Positions 47,855 to 59,589 of a stretch of 64,000 nt of DNA are shown piece by piece (position 1 is the stretch's first letter; every line of letters starts with the position of its first letter). Under the pieces are notes generated by a model. That model was not told the origin of the DNA. It saw only the letters and a list, made by a program, of their open reading frames with translations, and did no database searches. A program made the position numbers and the translations under genes. Origin of the DNA: Isoetes taiwanensis (lineage: Eukaryota; Streptophyta; Lycopodiopsida; Isoetales; Isoetaceae); assembly GCA_021234155.1 (NCBI GenBank), contig JAJEKV010000014.1, forward strand, positions 8,511,563 to 8,575,562. Direction: 5' to 3'.

Positions 47855-50800
47855 AGGAAGAAATAACGATCTGGTACTGGAACTGTACGGGATATCCTTG
47901 GGATGATGGAGAACGCCTAAACGAAGCACGAGACCAGGATATCATATGTCTGGTAGAGACATGGGAACACAGCACAAAAAGGCTACCAGACGAACCAGGC
48001 TACACCTTGTTCACATGTTGGAGAGAAAAGAACTACAAAATAGGAAGGGGTAGCGCAGGGCTAGCCTGCTACATTAGGAATAGCAGTATCAGAAAAGCAT
48101 GTATTTTGGAGAACGACATTAATAAAAGATACATGCTTATAAATGTTGTGTTGCTTGATTACAGAAATATGTATGTGCTAATAGTATACTATCCGCCTCA
48201 ATGTGATAAACTGGAACTATTAAACATGGGAGAAATCATCATGAGACATAGGGATAAGGGAATGTTGATCATAGTGGGGGATATTAATGCAAGGACGGGA
48301 CGGGAACAATCACATAAAGCAGGGATAGACAACGAGAGGAGACAGTGGACACAGACTATAAGAGGGGAGGAATGGCAGCGGGAAACTGTAGACGAAATGG
48401 AACTGACAGCGAGAGGAGAAACACTGATGGAGGTATGTACAACGACAGATACAATTATATGCAACGGTTTAAGAAGATGGAAGGATTCAGGCCAGTTCAC
48501 AAGCACAAATGCCCACGGGAGCAGCATAGTAGACTATGTGATAGCAAATGAGGAAGCAATAAAGGAAATCGGAAAGATGGAATTAGGGGAATGGCCGATA
48601 GGAAGGAGGGAGGGACACAGACCCATATTGCTCAAGATAAATGCGACAAGGGGAAGAACAGATGGCGAGCAAGGAAGAGGTAAATAGGCCGAGATAACAA
48701 TTAAATTCAGAAAAAACAGAGTGGGAACATTCATAAAAACGGTAAAAAAGGAAATAGAAGCGAAGGAATGGGGAGAGGGAATGAAGAACAGAGGGAATGA
48801 TATGAACGACATCTTGGAGGGAGCAGCTAGAGTGGCATTCGGGAGAAGAGAAAGAGGAAGGAGGGCCATAGCATTTCGAAAGTCAGTATGGTATGATGAA
48901 GGGTGCGTGGAACAACGAAGGAAAGCCAAACAGGCAAAAGGAACTGAGGCATACCAAGAGGAACGCAGCAAGTACGTGAAAATTCTGAAAAGAAAGAGAA
49001 CCCAGGACCTGAAAAAGCATCAATGGGGATTGGCCGAAGACCTGGTATTCTGGAACAATATGAAAAGAGGCTCAAAGACAAAAGCGGGTACATCAAAAGG
49101 GGAAGAGGGGAGAAGAATGGAAATCGAAATAGACTGGACAAGATACCTAGAACGGTTGTACAAAACAGGAGCTGCACCAATCATGGACCCAGAAGGTAGA
49201 CACAAACCCCCTTTCTCCAAGGAAGAAGTGACATGGGCACTAAGCAAAATGGCAAATAACAAAGCTCCAGATCTATATGGGCTAACAGCGGAGATGCTGA
49301 AGTGCGTAGGAACAGAGATAATAGGGATTGTAACAGAAATATTCAATGAGGTATTACATTTGGATCTTCCGGAAAGATGGCAGTTTAACAAGGTAATCCC
49401 GCTGCACAAAGGAGGAAACAAGGAGGAACCGAGCAATTACAGGACTATTATGGTCAGCTCAGTATTCGCGAAATGGTTCGGGAAAACGCTGGATCAAAAA
49501 CTGAAAATGTGGGCAGAAGAAGGGAAGCTCAGAGCACAAGGTCAGGCAGGTTTTCGACCAGAGTATTCGACCACGGACCATTTGGTGACTCTAAGGATAA
49601 TGATAGAGCAGACAAAGGAGAATAACAAGAAGATCATATGCTGCTTTGTGGACTTTAAAAAAGCCTTCGACACAGTGCCTAGAGATAAACTTCTACTTAG
49701 GCTAATAGGACTGAGAGCACCAGAAGGGTTAGTGGGATCAATCGCAAGGCTATACCAAAAGGTGTATGCCAAAACAGCGGAGGGAGGAGAAGCCATAGAA
49801 TGCGATACAGGAGTTAAACAAGGCTGCCCACTATCACCGACACTATTTGGGATATACATAGATGCTTTACAGGAATTTGTCAGGGAAAGACAGGGAGACA
49901 GTGAAGCACCAATGATAGGGAAAACAAAAGTCCCAATAATGCTATATGCAGATGATTTAGGTATGATGGCGACCAAAAACAAAGGGATGCACAGAATGCT
50001 AGAGATACTAGAGGAATTTTGCGAGGAGACAGGACTGACAGTCAACTTGGGAAAAACAAAAATAGTGACCTTCGGGACAAAGATAAAACACATGCCATTT
50101 AGATACAAGGGGGAGGAACTGGAGGAAGCCACAGGGTATAGGTATCTGGGGTACGACACACATGGAGGGGGGAGATGGTCAAGAGGAGCAGATACCAGAT
50201 TCCAAGCAGCAATAGGTAATTATTACATCATGATGAATTATTGCAACAACAACAGGATCACCAATTGGGAAATCAAAGCATATCTATTCAACACGATAGT
50301 AGCATCAACACAGTTGTACGGATGTGAGACATGGGGACCAGGCCTGTCAGAAAAGAAATGGGAAAAACAAGAAGGCATACTGAGGCAATGGCACGGACAG
50401 GAATTCCAGGTGAAGACAGGTACATCATTGGTAACAATCTTATATGAGACGGGGGAAAAGCCAATGGAAGTGAGGGCCTGGGAAAGAACAGTTAGATACC
50501 TAATAAAGGACAATAGCTATGGGAAAGAGGACAAACTGTCGTCAATAGCGATAGATGAATCAGCAAAACAGCACATAACAGCGGGCAAGGGATGGTTTAA
50601 CGAATTGGCGAAATGGACAGCAAATATGGGGATGCAACTAAGTCAGATTATACAAGCAGATGGATGGGACGAAGAATGGACAGGAAAAGCAATGAGAAAC
50701 TGGCTGGCACGACACACAGGACCCAAGACAGAATGGCTATTGGAAACCTTCAATCCAGGGGGACAGATAGGGCATATCACATACAAAAGCAGCACGTTGA

Positions 50801-51123
50801 ATAAGAGTAACAGGGGAACGCTGGCCAGATTCAGGATGGGAAGCCACGACCTCCGAATTGAGAAAGATAGATGGAGGAAAATAGATAGAGCAGAGAGAAT
50901 ATGTCGAGTATGTGACTCAGGAAAAATAGAAGACGAAGAGCACATGGTAAAGGAGTGCCCGGTTTACAACGACATAAGGTCCAAATTTAACAAGGTCAGG
51001 TGGGATCTCCCACTCCCAGCACTGATGGACAAAGAAGAGACACTCACAGATATAGCGAAAGCTATAAAAGAAATGATAATAAGACACCGGGGGGTGCACA
51101 AAGAGAGAGGGCTAATAATCTGA
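47851..51123 (+). pseudogene. LINE ORF2: endonuclease and reverse transcriptase
   Basis: 1091 codons from ATG 47851, which overlaps the ORF1 TGA as ATGA. The APE endonuclease (codons about 5-265) keeps WNCTG, LVETW, GDINARTG and IVDYVI. The last motif is EGHRPI, with Gly where the usual SDH has Asp. A TAG at 48685-48687 (codon 279) interrupts the linker to the reverse transcriptase; the frame is otherwise unbroken. RT motifs are NYRTIMVSS, AGFRPEYSTTDHL, CFVDFKKAFDTVP, VKQGCPLSPTLF, LYADDLGM (YADD, about codon 699), GLTVNLGKTK and YRYLGY. The C-terminal CCHC knuckle is CRVCDSGKIEDEEHMVKEC. It would nick DNA and copy LINE RNA in place. Confidence 0.9.
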
Positions 51124-51439
51124 AAAGCACGGTTGAGGCGGATCAGAGAAGCCCACAAAGTACAGTTCAAAACTGTTTATAACGATGCATTTGTGTATGG
51201 CCAAGAAGCCAGATATAAACACGATGCGGGTAATATATAAAGAACAAGTGAAGCCCGCTAGATGGCTACATAAAACCTATGCGTCTGTTTGCTGGCAGCA
51301 CCCTATGCGAGCTCGCAGGATGCTACACAAGTCCGGGGGCCTCACGGCCTGAGGGACGTTAATGTATTCTATTCTATTCTATTCTATTCTATTCTATTCT
51401 ATTCTATTCTATTCTATTCTATTCTATTCTATATGAGTA

Positions 51440-52310
51440 GTTGCACATAGTTCAATATCATATTGCAGTTAAAATTTTATCCATGTGATAGAAAATCTAT
51501 CTTTTGCTACCATAGAGCCATCTATTAAGAGATTTTCAAATGTTCCACAGAGCGAGGAAGATAATAGTATTATCTTTTGAATTATTTTTCTGAATGAACT
51601 TGATGATAGAACTTCTATCATAAGGACCAAAATGATGATCAAACCATCTCCAGAAAGGAGATAGCTTGAGACAAAAGAAGATATGCAACATACTCTCATG
51701 AGTATTGCAATTCAAAGGACAATCTGTGGACAAACTTGGATCACTTTTGACATAATTTTTCAGGCAGGGTATGCTTTTATTAGCAATTAGTCAAATGAAC
51801 ATATGAGTCTCAAACATTTTATCTGCAATTCACCAAGATTCCAAGAGTCACTCACTTTTAGATCTATTCAAAGAATCATAGACCATAGAAGCTTTGTAAA
51901 TAGGCTTATTTTTAAGGCACCAATCTAGAATGGCATCATGACTAATCATGGGAATTCTAATACCAACTACTCTTTTTTATATGGGAGAAAATAAACTTAT
52001 CTGTAACAGTTCCTCGAACTTTAGATTTCAAAATAGATCAAGTAATCCATTTATTATTGATCCATAGATCAACTAAAATATGAAGACCACAGGATGTCCA
52101 TTTCTTATATATCTGAGGATGCTTAGAGCCAAAAACACGGTGAAGGTGATGTTTTAGCAGAGGAGACCAAAAGATAGACATAGACAAATGAATTTTGTTC
52201 TCAGTGATGAAATTGAAAGAATTTTGGCAATTAATGAGACATAGATGGCTCATCATCTATAATTTGATTGTAATTAATAGAATTGAGAGTATATGGGATT
52301 GTATTTATTC
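51440..52310 (-). mobile_element. LINE zf-RVT fragment (minus)
   Basis: The minus strand shows the zf-RVT pattern: FI.LIANKSIPCLKNY and CPLNCNTHESMLHIFFC, then SPFWRWFDHHFGP. It lies immediately beyond the (ATTCT)n tail of the L1-like LINE and appears to be the sequence into which that LINE inserted. Degenerate. Confidence 0.65.
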
Positions 52311-52589
52311 TTCAAATGATATTAGAAGCTATTACAAAGGATAAATAACTTACTGTTAGTACCATAATGATGATGTTGATATGGTTGATCTTATTTTCTT
52401 CTTGTAAGGTTTTATCCTCAATTCCTTCTACTTCAAAATTGGTTACTTATTCCATATAGTATCTAAGCCTAGAAGAAGAAAGTTAGGTCTATGGTAATCC
52501 AGAGTTAGGGAAGACTACAACAACAACATCTGATTAGTACAAGGATTGAAAAGGAGTAATGACAACTTTGTGATAATTCTTTTTATCAA
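52311..52589. other. No gene seen
   Basis: AT-rich, no supported feature. Confidence 0.45.
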
Positions 52590-52663
52590 TCTCTTGGGTC
52601 CCATAGGCCGATTGGTCTCCGTGGACGATAAAAACAATTCTATTCTATTCTATTCTATTCTTG
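52590..52663 (+). mobile_element. LINE 3' stub, (ATTCT)n-tailed family
   Basis: About 75 bp: GGGTCCCATAGGCCGATTGG, then CTCCGTGGACGATAAAAA, then (TTCTA)n. Almost identical to the last bases of the LINE at 41265-43315. An extreme 5' truncation. Confidence 0.82.
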
Positions 52664-52732
52664 AGGATATATAATGTAAAATTTATATAATGTTAATATA
52701 ATGCATATGGTTGCCCTCCATCTTTTCTGGCC

Positions 52733-53164
52733 ATGTCCTATTGCAGATTCCATGGTGGTGTCCACCACTCCGCTGAACCTCTCATCACCTTCACTTGTTG
52801 CATTCCTTCATCCTATTCCTTCATCCCTTTACACAGAGACGATGGCTTGTTGCAGGTTTTGCTTCTATTCAAGCATGGTATGAAGGTGGTCGTCTACTAT
52901 CTTGGAGTTTCAGGCAAAGTTTACTCTCGTGTCCATTTGGAAGAAGATAGCAGAGAGTCCGCCTCTTATCGAGAAGAGAAAACATTAGAAAATACGTGGA
53001 AAATATGCATACTAGATACAACAGAGCAAAATACAGGAACTCGAGCTAGAAAGCTCAAGACTGACATTGAAGCAGAATGGTTCAACAAGAATGAGGCATC
53101 TCTATATATATCTACACCAGCGGATGAGATCGCGCCAAGTGTTGCACATGCATATAGGTTCTAG
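52733..53164 (+). CDS. Hypothetical ORF, doubtful
   Basis: 143 codons from a true ATG (MSYCRFHGGVHHSAEPL) to a stop at 53164. No recognisable domain. It contains a basic patch (TRARKLKTDIEAEW) but no signal peptide or repeats. Its surroundings are transposon debris, so it may be chance or an unknown repeat's coding piece. Confidence 0.2.
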   Translation: MSYCRFHGGVHHSAEPLITFTCCIPSSYSFIPLHRDDGLLQVLLLFKHGMKVVVYYLGVSGKVYSRVHLEEDSRESASYREEKTLENTWKICILDTTEQNTGTRARKLKTDIEAEWFNKNEASLYISTPADEIAPSVAHAYRF

Positions 53165-53230
53165 AATGTTTCAAAACTTCCTGGAAACATCTGCATACGA
53201 GGAAGATGCAAGGGTATGACTTTAGAAAAC

Positions 53231-53535
53231 ATAGGTAGCTCAGTTGGCAAAGGTATATAGCTTGCAATTAAGAAGTTGCAAGTTCAAATCTCGCCTTATA
53301 TAACTATCTTTTGCATCTATACAATGACTATCTTTTTATGTGCGAGTATAATACCCATATGGTCTGCACGCCATCCCTCACCTATGAGGGGGACGAGTGT
53401 TTGGAGCGAGACCTGGAGTACTTGGACTTAGTTTATCAAAAAACATCGTGCGTCCCCCACCTATGAGAAGGGGAACGAGTGTTTGGAGTGAGAGCTAGAG
53501 TACTTGAACTTAGTTTACCCAAAAACGTCAGTGGA
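53231..53535 (+). mobile_element. tRNA-derived SINE
   Basis: The head (53232-53297) has a Pol III A box TAGCTCAGTTGG (53236-53247) and a B box GTTCAAATC (53282-53290) at tRNA-like spacing. An AT-rich linker follows, then a body of two tandem units of about 82 bp, each with CACCTATGAG, ACGAGTGTTTGGAG and GTACTTG.ACTTAGTTTA. The two units differ at about ten places. Confidence 0.72.
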
Positions 53536-54210
53536 ACTCCGTTCAGATTATCTCCAGGTTTTCAGGTTCAGTCACTTGAGAATATTTTTTTCAATTAAAA
53601 CAAAATAATCAATCGCCAATTAAGAAACTTAGGGTCCAAAATCTCTCGAACCTCGAACTCCTCGTGATCGTCAATCTCCACGACAGCGGAAGAACTCGAT
53701 ATGGGATGGGATCTAGTGTATATGGCTTCAATTGTGAAACATAAAGCACTGGATGTAGACAAACAACTGGGAGGAGTTTCAGGCAGAATGCAATCTGAGC
53801 AATGATTCTGTCGGAACTAAGGCGACGATAGTCAAGTTTGTTAAGGGGACATGTGGTGGGAAGGCCTCTATGCAGAAGTCAAACAATGATGTAAATCAGC
53901 ATAATGTCGATAGTGCTCTTGCACTTGGAGAAAATAGTGTTGAAAATATGATCAAAGAGCTTGGAGTTTTTCAAGCCGAGACTCAGCACTAGGATTGACA
54001 GAATCATATCCAGCAATACTAAGAGATCAACGAGAATGATAACTAAAGTTCAGAAAGAATGAGTCTGGCTAGTGGAAGCATATATTGAGTTATTATAGGT
54101 AAACTCTGATATGAATCAAGCACAGGGGAGCGATCCACGTCAAATACGCTAAAAAAATGGTGGTCTACGTAATATTCCTATATGTTGTTCCAATAGTAGA
54201 ATCATAGATG
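53536..54210. other. No gene seen
   Basis: No recognised feature. The short frames are not supported. Confidence 0.45.
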
Positions 54211-55275
54211 GTTAGATACGCGTATCTAACACTCTGTTACCAAACACTCTATTACCAAAAATACATGTCGTCCCGTATCTGACGTATTTTTTGGTTAGAT
54301 ACGTGCACTTTTTTTATTAATTTTTTTTTGTTGGTTTTTTCCCCATTCATGTTATTCCCCTTCCATGACTTTCGTCCGGCTCTTCGGCACTCAAATTCGC
54401 ACTTGAATGATTGAATCTCTTCATTTCTATGCTTGTAATCACTCTGGAAGATCCGATACAGCTGCCTTGTTTTGTTTGAACATCATGGAAGGAAATAAAT
54501 AGCAAAATAGGGAAGAACTACATTCAGCTAGAGTAGTCTGGCATTGGTATCTGGCCGCACCTGAAACTGCCCATGATCTCAAATACCCCTGCCCTACTTC
54601 AGAATTGCCTAAAATAGCAGAAGATGTTGCCAAATTGCTGCTCCAGGAGGAATAAGATGATCCAATGAAGGAAGGTAAGCACTATTACGGTCTGGTGTTA
54701 GTTTTTTGTTGTTAGTTTTATTGTTAGTCTGTCACAAGAGCTCAAAGATTGAGACCAATCTACCAACAACAAGAGAAAGGATTGGCAAAGCAAGAATAAC
54801 CCCTGGACAGCTTCTTCTTCCAACTCCAAATGGCAGAAACCTAAAATCATTTCCACTTGCTTCAATTTTTCCATTCATGAATTTGTCAGGATTGAACACT
54901 TCTGGGCTGTCCCACTTTGCAGAATTATTTGCTATCCTCCAAGCATTCACGAAAATTTGCTCTCTGCTGGAATGTCGTAGCCTGTTAGTTTCGCCTGATG
55001 CAGGTCCATGTGTGGTACTAGCGGTGGAATTGCCACATGCAACCTCAGGGTTTCTCTTATCACTGCACTTAGATATAAAAACTCGAGAATGTCTGGCTCC
55101 GTTATCAGATTGTCTGATATGTTTTGTCATTATCTAATATTGGCTCAAAATGCAAGTGAATTTTTAATTTATAAATTTATGTGACGTATCTAACGTATCT
55201 TAAAAAATGTTAGATTCTTTAGATACTTAGATACTTTAGATACTCGTGTGTAATATATCTAAAGATAGATACTTT
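54211..55275. mobile_element. Possible Pack-type DNA transposon
   Basis: Both edges are rich in GTTAGATAC/GTATCTAAC. A perfect 20-bp palindrome GTTAGATACGCGTATCTAAC lies at 54211-54230, GGTTAGATACGTGCAC at about 54290-54305, GACGTATCTAACGTATC near 55183-55198 and AGATACTTAGATACT near 55215-55240. Inside is a fragment of a host P450 gene. Captured gene pieces between terminal repeats are known in Pack-MULEs. Terminal repeats here are only partly inverted and no transposase is present, so the call is tentative. Confidence 0.35.
54732..55070 (-). pseudogene. CYP73 (cinnamate 4-hydroxylase)-like fragment
   Basis: The minus strand encodes [27 protein letters not shown] (PERF-like), [18 protein letters not shown] (haem-binding FxxGxRxCxG with its Cys) and [15 protein letters not shown]. 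This run is characteristic of CYP73, the second enzyme of phenylpropanoid synthesis (an ER-anchored P450). Only about the last fifth of the protein is present. The upstream part is out of frame or unrelated, and it stops at TGA right after FELL, before the usual C-terminal tail. It is therefore a non-functional captured or duplicated fragment. Confidence 0.8.
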
Positions 55276-56249
55276 TGAATGAGTAGATTGAATAGAGGGG
55301 CATAGGATATTAGAAAAAAATATTGTCAAACCATTGTTCAAAGGCTACCTATTATAAATTCTTCGAAGAGGTAGAGAACTTAAAGGGGAAGGCATCGACT
55401 AATCCTAAAAGAAGCAGCGACACGATTGAAAGCAACGAATAATTAGCCAAAAGGCAATCAACGACAGAAGGTACCAAAAAGAAAAATTTGACTATTTAAC
55501 CTGGACCATCGGCCAATTTATTGCATTGAATAACATCGGCTTTCGCCCTGCTACCAAATCCGGCAACATCTATCTGATACAATAACCAATACTCGCAATT
55601 CAAAACAATTCAGGCTCTTTGAATTCCCATGGAGATCTAAACAACTTTCTTTGGCCATAATCAGAGATTGTTCCAAGTTTCCTAGCATAAGTACTTTCTA
55701 GAGCCAGTTGCTAATTCTTTGATCAGAAACTATAGTGAAGCAGTGGTGATCAATTATTAAAGCCTACGCTTGAGCCAATGTTTTTAGATTTTTCATAGCC
55801 CAGTGGATCCGGTTGAATGGTTAAGCTTTATGTTGTTATCAATTTATTATATTGCGACACAGATTGCTAAATAACTCTTGTACTTCTATTTGAGTTCTGA
55901 ATTAAATTCTTCATGTTTCTAAATTTTCTAGATCATATATCAACTGGTGCGAGAGCTATGTTTGAATCTGGTATCATGTGAAATGACCAATTGCCCAATT
56001 GCTTCAACATTCCTGATAGCCAGTACCAGTATGCGTGTGACATTCCATGTATTTATCCGCTATACGTACAAATACATGAAACGTCACCATGAATACTTGA
56101 TGGTGTATTACTTATTCATGTTATTAATTAACAAGGTAAGGTTAGCTATGTTAGAATTAAATATTAACTAGTAAACGTGTGCCCAGCGTTGCCAGGCTAA
56201 TGTCCTGGCATATGTCTTTACTCACCCTTTAATGTCCTGGCATATGTCT
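55276..56249. other. No gene seen
   Basis: AT-rich sequence with no supported gene or RNA. Confidence 0.5.
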
Positions 56250-57180
56250 TTACTCACCTTTTATGCCTGGTTCTCAAGGTAATGTCGATGTTTTGAGTCC
56301 ACAGTTCCAAAGTGGGAGAGTTGCCAGTCCGTCACTAGGGCCTTCGAGAGAGGACTTATGGGGTAAGCTACTTCCGAGGGGTTTTAAGGATCCACCTTCT
56401 GGTGTCACCCCCTCTCTCTATATCATGACATGGTACAAGGTCCTGGTCAAATCTGACGTAGGAAAAGGTGCCAGGACACCTGCTCCCCATCTGAGCAACC
56501 TGTTGGTGGGCAGTCGAATTGGCACCTTTCTCAAGTCGAACAAGGCTAGGATTTTATGGGGCTGCCTCACCAGTGGGAAGAGGTCAAACACCAGGAGACG
56601 GACCCCAAAAAAGTTTCCTGGGTAGCCTTTCCTAGCGGTGGTCCTCTGGAGGATCATTTCAAAGTTGATTCTGTCAGTTCTTGTTACTCCGCATTTTCAA
56701 TTGCGACTTTCCTGCAGGTTTTCAGTTCAAGTGATGAGAACTCAAGCTTCAAAATATAAACTCGAGCTTTATAGGTTTGGAGGTCGTATCCTAGTTAAAT
56801 TTGACTAGGCTCTTGCACCATGTCATCATTAGAGGGAGGGTCTTGACATTAGAAGATAGACCCTAAGATCCCCTGGAAGAAACTTTTCTCAAAAGTCGTC
56901 TCTTATAGGTCCATGCAATGGATGTGCAACTCCCTCCTCCAGAACTGCAAATTGGCTCTATCAATGAATTCAAAACATAACATTACCTTAGGAACCAAGT
57001 TTCTTAGGCCAAAAGAGCTCATGCCCAACACATTCCTAATCAATTGTTCTATGTGGTGTGCGAAATACTGTCAGTTAAGGTGTTCCTATTTCTTTCTTTG
57101 GCAAAACGGACTGTGTAACTTAGTTCCAGGATAATTTTGGCATTCCAAATGATATGGCGAAGTTGAATTGCTATTCTGAA
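56250..57180. repeat. Unclassified repeat R1, rearranged third copy
   Basis: 56263-56420 matches 25665-25830 (GGTAATGTCGATGTTTTGAG, then TTTTAAGG.TC), 56440-56620 matches the start of R1, and 56880-57180 matches about 26335-26665. The same modules as copies 1 and 2 are in a different order and orientation. No coding frame is preserved. Confidence 0.7.
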
Positions 57181-58741
57181 CGTGGACCTTTATTACTCAA
57201 AAGAATACAAAGAGTACATGGGGGACTCAAAACCCAGTGGAGAAGATATCCACGAGAGCAACACTACCCACCACATACATATCATAGAAAAGCAGAGAAT
57301 ACAGATCACCATAAGCACAATTGTTTGCTATGAGTAGGTGTGAATCTGAAGATATTGCTCCCAAATGACACTTTTGATGTCATCCTTCAAGGAAGAACAT
57401 TTGTACGCCTTCACAATGCGACTACGAGCATCGCTAAGCACTTGCGTATCTGAAAAGAGCTGTCCCTTGAAGATGAGGGGATTTTGTCTCTTCCAGATGG
57501 ACCAGATGATCCAAGCAGATGCTAAGTGGAAAGCCCTCTTTGCCAACTTGTCCCAAGAACTAGGATAGAATGACAATAGGACCTGATGACTATTCAAGTC
57601 ACAATGGAAAAGACTCAGAAGCCACTGCCAAGCAGGTCGAACATGGTGACACAAGAAAAAGCAGTGCTCAATTGTCTCATCCCTCTGCGTGCAAAGAGGG
57701 CAGATCACAGAGACTTCTGGACGAAATCGATGAACAACAGTGTTTACCCGCACGCATCCATGAGTGATTTGCCACCATAAAATGGATAGCTTAGGATGAA
57801 GCAATTTATCCCATACCCATCGCCAGACTGCTTTACGATGAGGCTCGGGGATAACTAAAGGCCACTTTGGCGATGGAGGCAACACCTCGGGATGAAGCGT
57901 AACCACATACATCGAAAGTGCACCGGGTGCTCCTCCTTAACATCGCCATGAACCACCCAGAGCTGGGGAGCCACGCCTTGTGGGTGTGGAGGAAGTGTAG
58001 CGACTACTTTTTCCCAAATGCTCCGGGTCCCAACGAAGGAGAAGGAACTTCAATTTGAACTTATTCCACGCCAACAATCTTGTCTCATTATACCATGCGC
58101 ATACCGCGGAGCACACTGCCGCCGCCACCGACGCTAAGCGCCAATGGATGGACAGAAGAGACCAGGGGACAATCTGCATGACCGTCACCCAAAGGGATCC
58201 ACCAACAACTGGCTGTAGGATCTGTGTGGGCCATTGGATGGAACTGAAACAAAGTGCGCACAGTCTCCCAAGCAGCTAGCAACCCCTTGAGGAAAGGAGA
58301 TGCATTAGGATATGGAGAAAGTGGATAGAATAATGCCCATGGGAGGAGAGGCTTAATGGATGGAGAGCCAAAGGAAATGCACCTCTGTAAAGACTGGTGA
58401 ATGAGACGCAGACCTGGAGAATTATCAGCATTATTGAGAATCCGCCACATGAACTTAGAGATCAGCACCTTGCTCTGGAGAAGAAAGTGAATCATCCCCA
58501 GCCCCCCACAAAGTTTAGGCATAATGCACTTCGCCCAACTAACTTTAACATCAGCTCCTTCTTCAGTGCCACCCCAGATGAAGTTCCTGACAGTACGAAC
58601 AATAAGCTGATGCCACAAACAAACTCTGTTTTGCGTTGTTTTTATATGTCCTTTATGGTGGAACAGAGTTTCTAGTTTGCGCTTGGATCCGTGGAAAATG
58701 ATCGCAGTTGTCTGTGCTTGCCCAATATGTTTTATTATCAT
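57181..58741 (-). mobile_element. LINE 3' half, zf-RVT type (family 3)
   Basis: On the minus strand the post-polymerase region (VRNFIWGGTEEGADVKVSWA, MPKLCGGLGMIHF) is followed by zf-RVT (KLSILWWQITHGCVRVN, CPLCTQRDETIEHCFFLC, AWIIWSIWKRQN). It ends near an AATAAA at about 57190. Typical plant L1 type. 5'-truncated and frameshifted around 57912-58088. Confidence 0.85.
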
Positions 58742-59589
58742 GCTACACAGTAATGCATGGTAATTAGCTATTCACAACAGAAAACTCATCAAAATCAGTT
58801 AAAGAGGTCAGGCATTGGGTGCATGCAGTCGGAATACAGTGCTGAATGCTGAGTGTGAAGCTTTTGTTGCTTTAACTTTTCTAGCTAGAATTCAGTGCTG
58901 TTGCTTAAGCACAGGCACAAATATTATCACAGTAGAGTCCTGCGGTATACCCATTTGTTCAAGCCCGATCTGAAAGGTTTGTTTTGTTCAATCTGATCTG
59001 CGAAAATTTGGAGCCTTAAATTGGGGCAAATGTTTTGACCTTGGATTCAGGCTTTGGCTTGGACATGTTTGGCTTGAATTTCTAATGGAGAGCTTGGGCG
59101 AAAACACATCATTTTTTCCTTTTTGGATGGATAACCATAGAAAAACAGTAACAACAATGAACCATCATCCAATTAAATTGGGATTATGTCAACTCCAAAA
59201 TCACGCCAACCTGCTATTGTCTTCTAGGGGGTTTTTGTTTTTTTTAACCTTTTTTTTTGGACTTCAAAAATAACATAAGGTTGCGATTCACGTGTGACTT
59301 TTCATATGCGAATTGAAATATGCAGAATTGAAGAGCAAGTTGCTAACATAGATGAGACCAAAATTGCTTGCTCGATAGATGATAATATTAGGTTTGATAA
59401 CAACAGATTGCATTATTTGCGAGGCAATTTCAGACTCGAAATTATCGATACATGGCACAAATATCATACAAAAATATCATATATTCCAATAAAACATTAA
59501 GGGATCAATCCATGTTTTTCCACGTGTTTAACAAGGTGTGGTTCCATGTCACCGTTCTATCCGGTTGGTGCGAATCTAACACTTCACCC
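58742..59589. other. No gene seen
   Basis: AT-rich, no supported feature. Confidence 0.5.

Larger units (their letters stand above)
46190..51432 (+). mobile_element. Nearly complete L1-like LINE
   Basis: The element has a GC-richer 5' UTR with two related stretches (about 46226-46290 and 46375-46440, each with CCAGGACAG...CCGGCTGGTGC), ORF1 (to 47854), ORF2 (47851-51123), a roughly 240-bp 3' UTR and a (ATTCT)13 tail (51366-51430). All motifs are colinear and full length. ORF2 has one in-frame TAG. The left end is approximate and no target-site duplication was found by eye. It appears to be the youngest of the four (ATTCT)n-tailed LINEs here. Confidence 0.88.

Noticed and set aside
53231-53297. 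Functional tRNA gene
   Set aside because: Only the A and B boxes are good; acceptor stem pairing is not evident and it is followed by a repeated SINE body.
54706-55137. Plus-strand 143-codon frame
   Set aside because: It lies opposite the CYP73-like frame, which has real family motifs; the plus frame has none.
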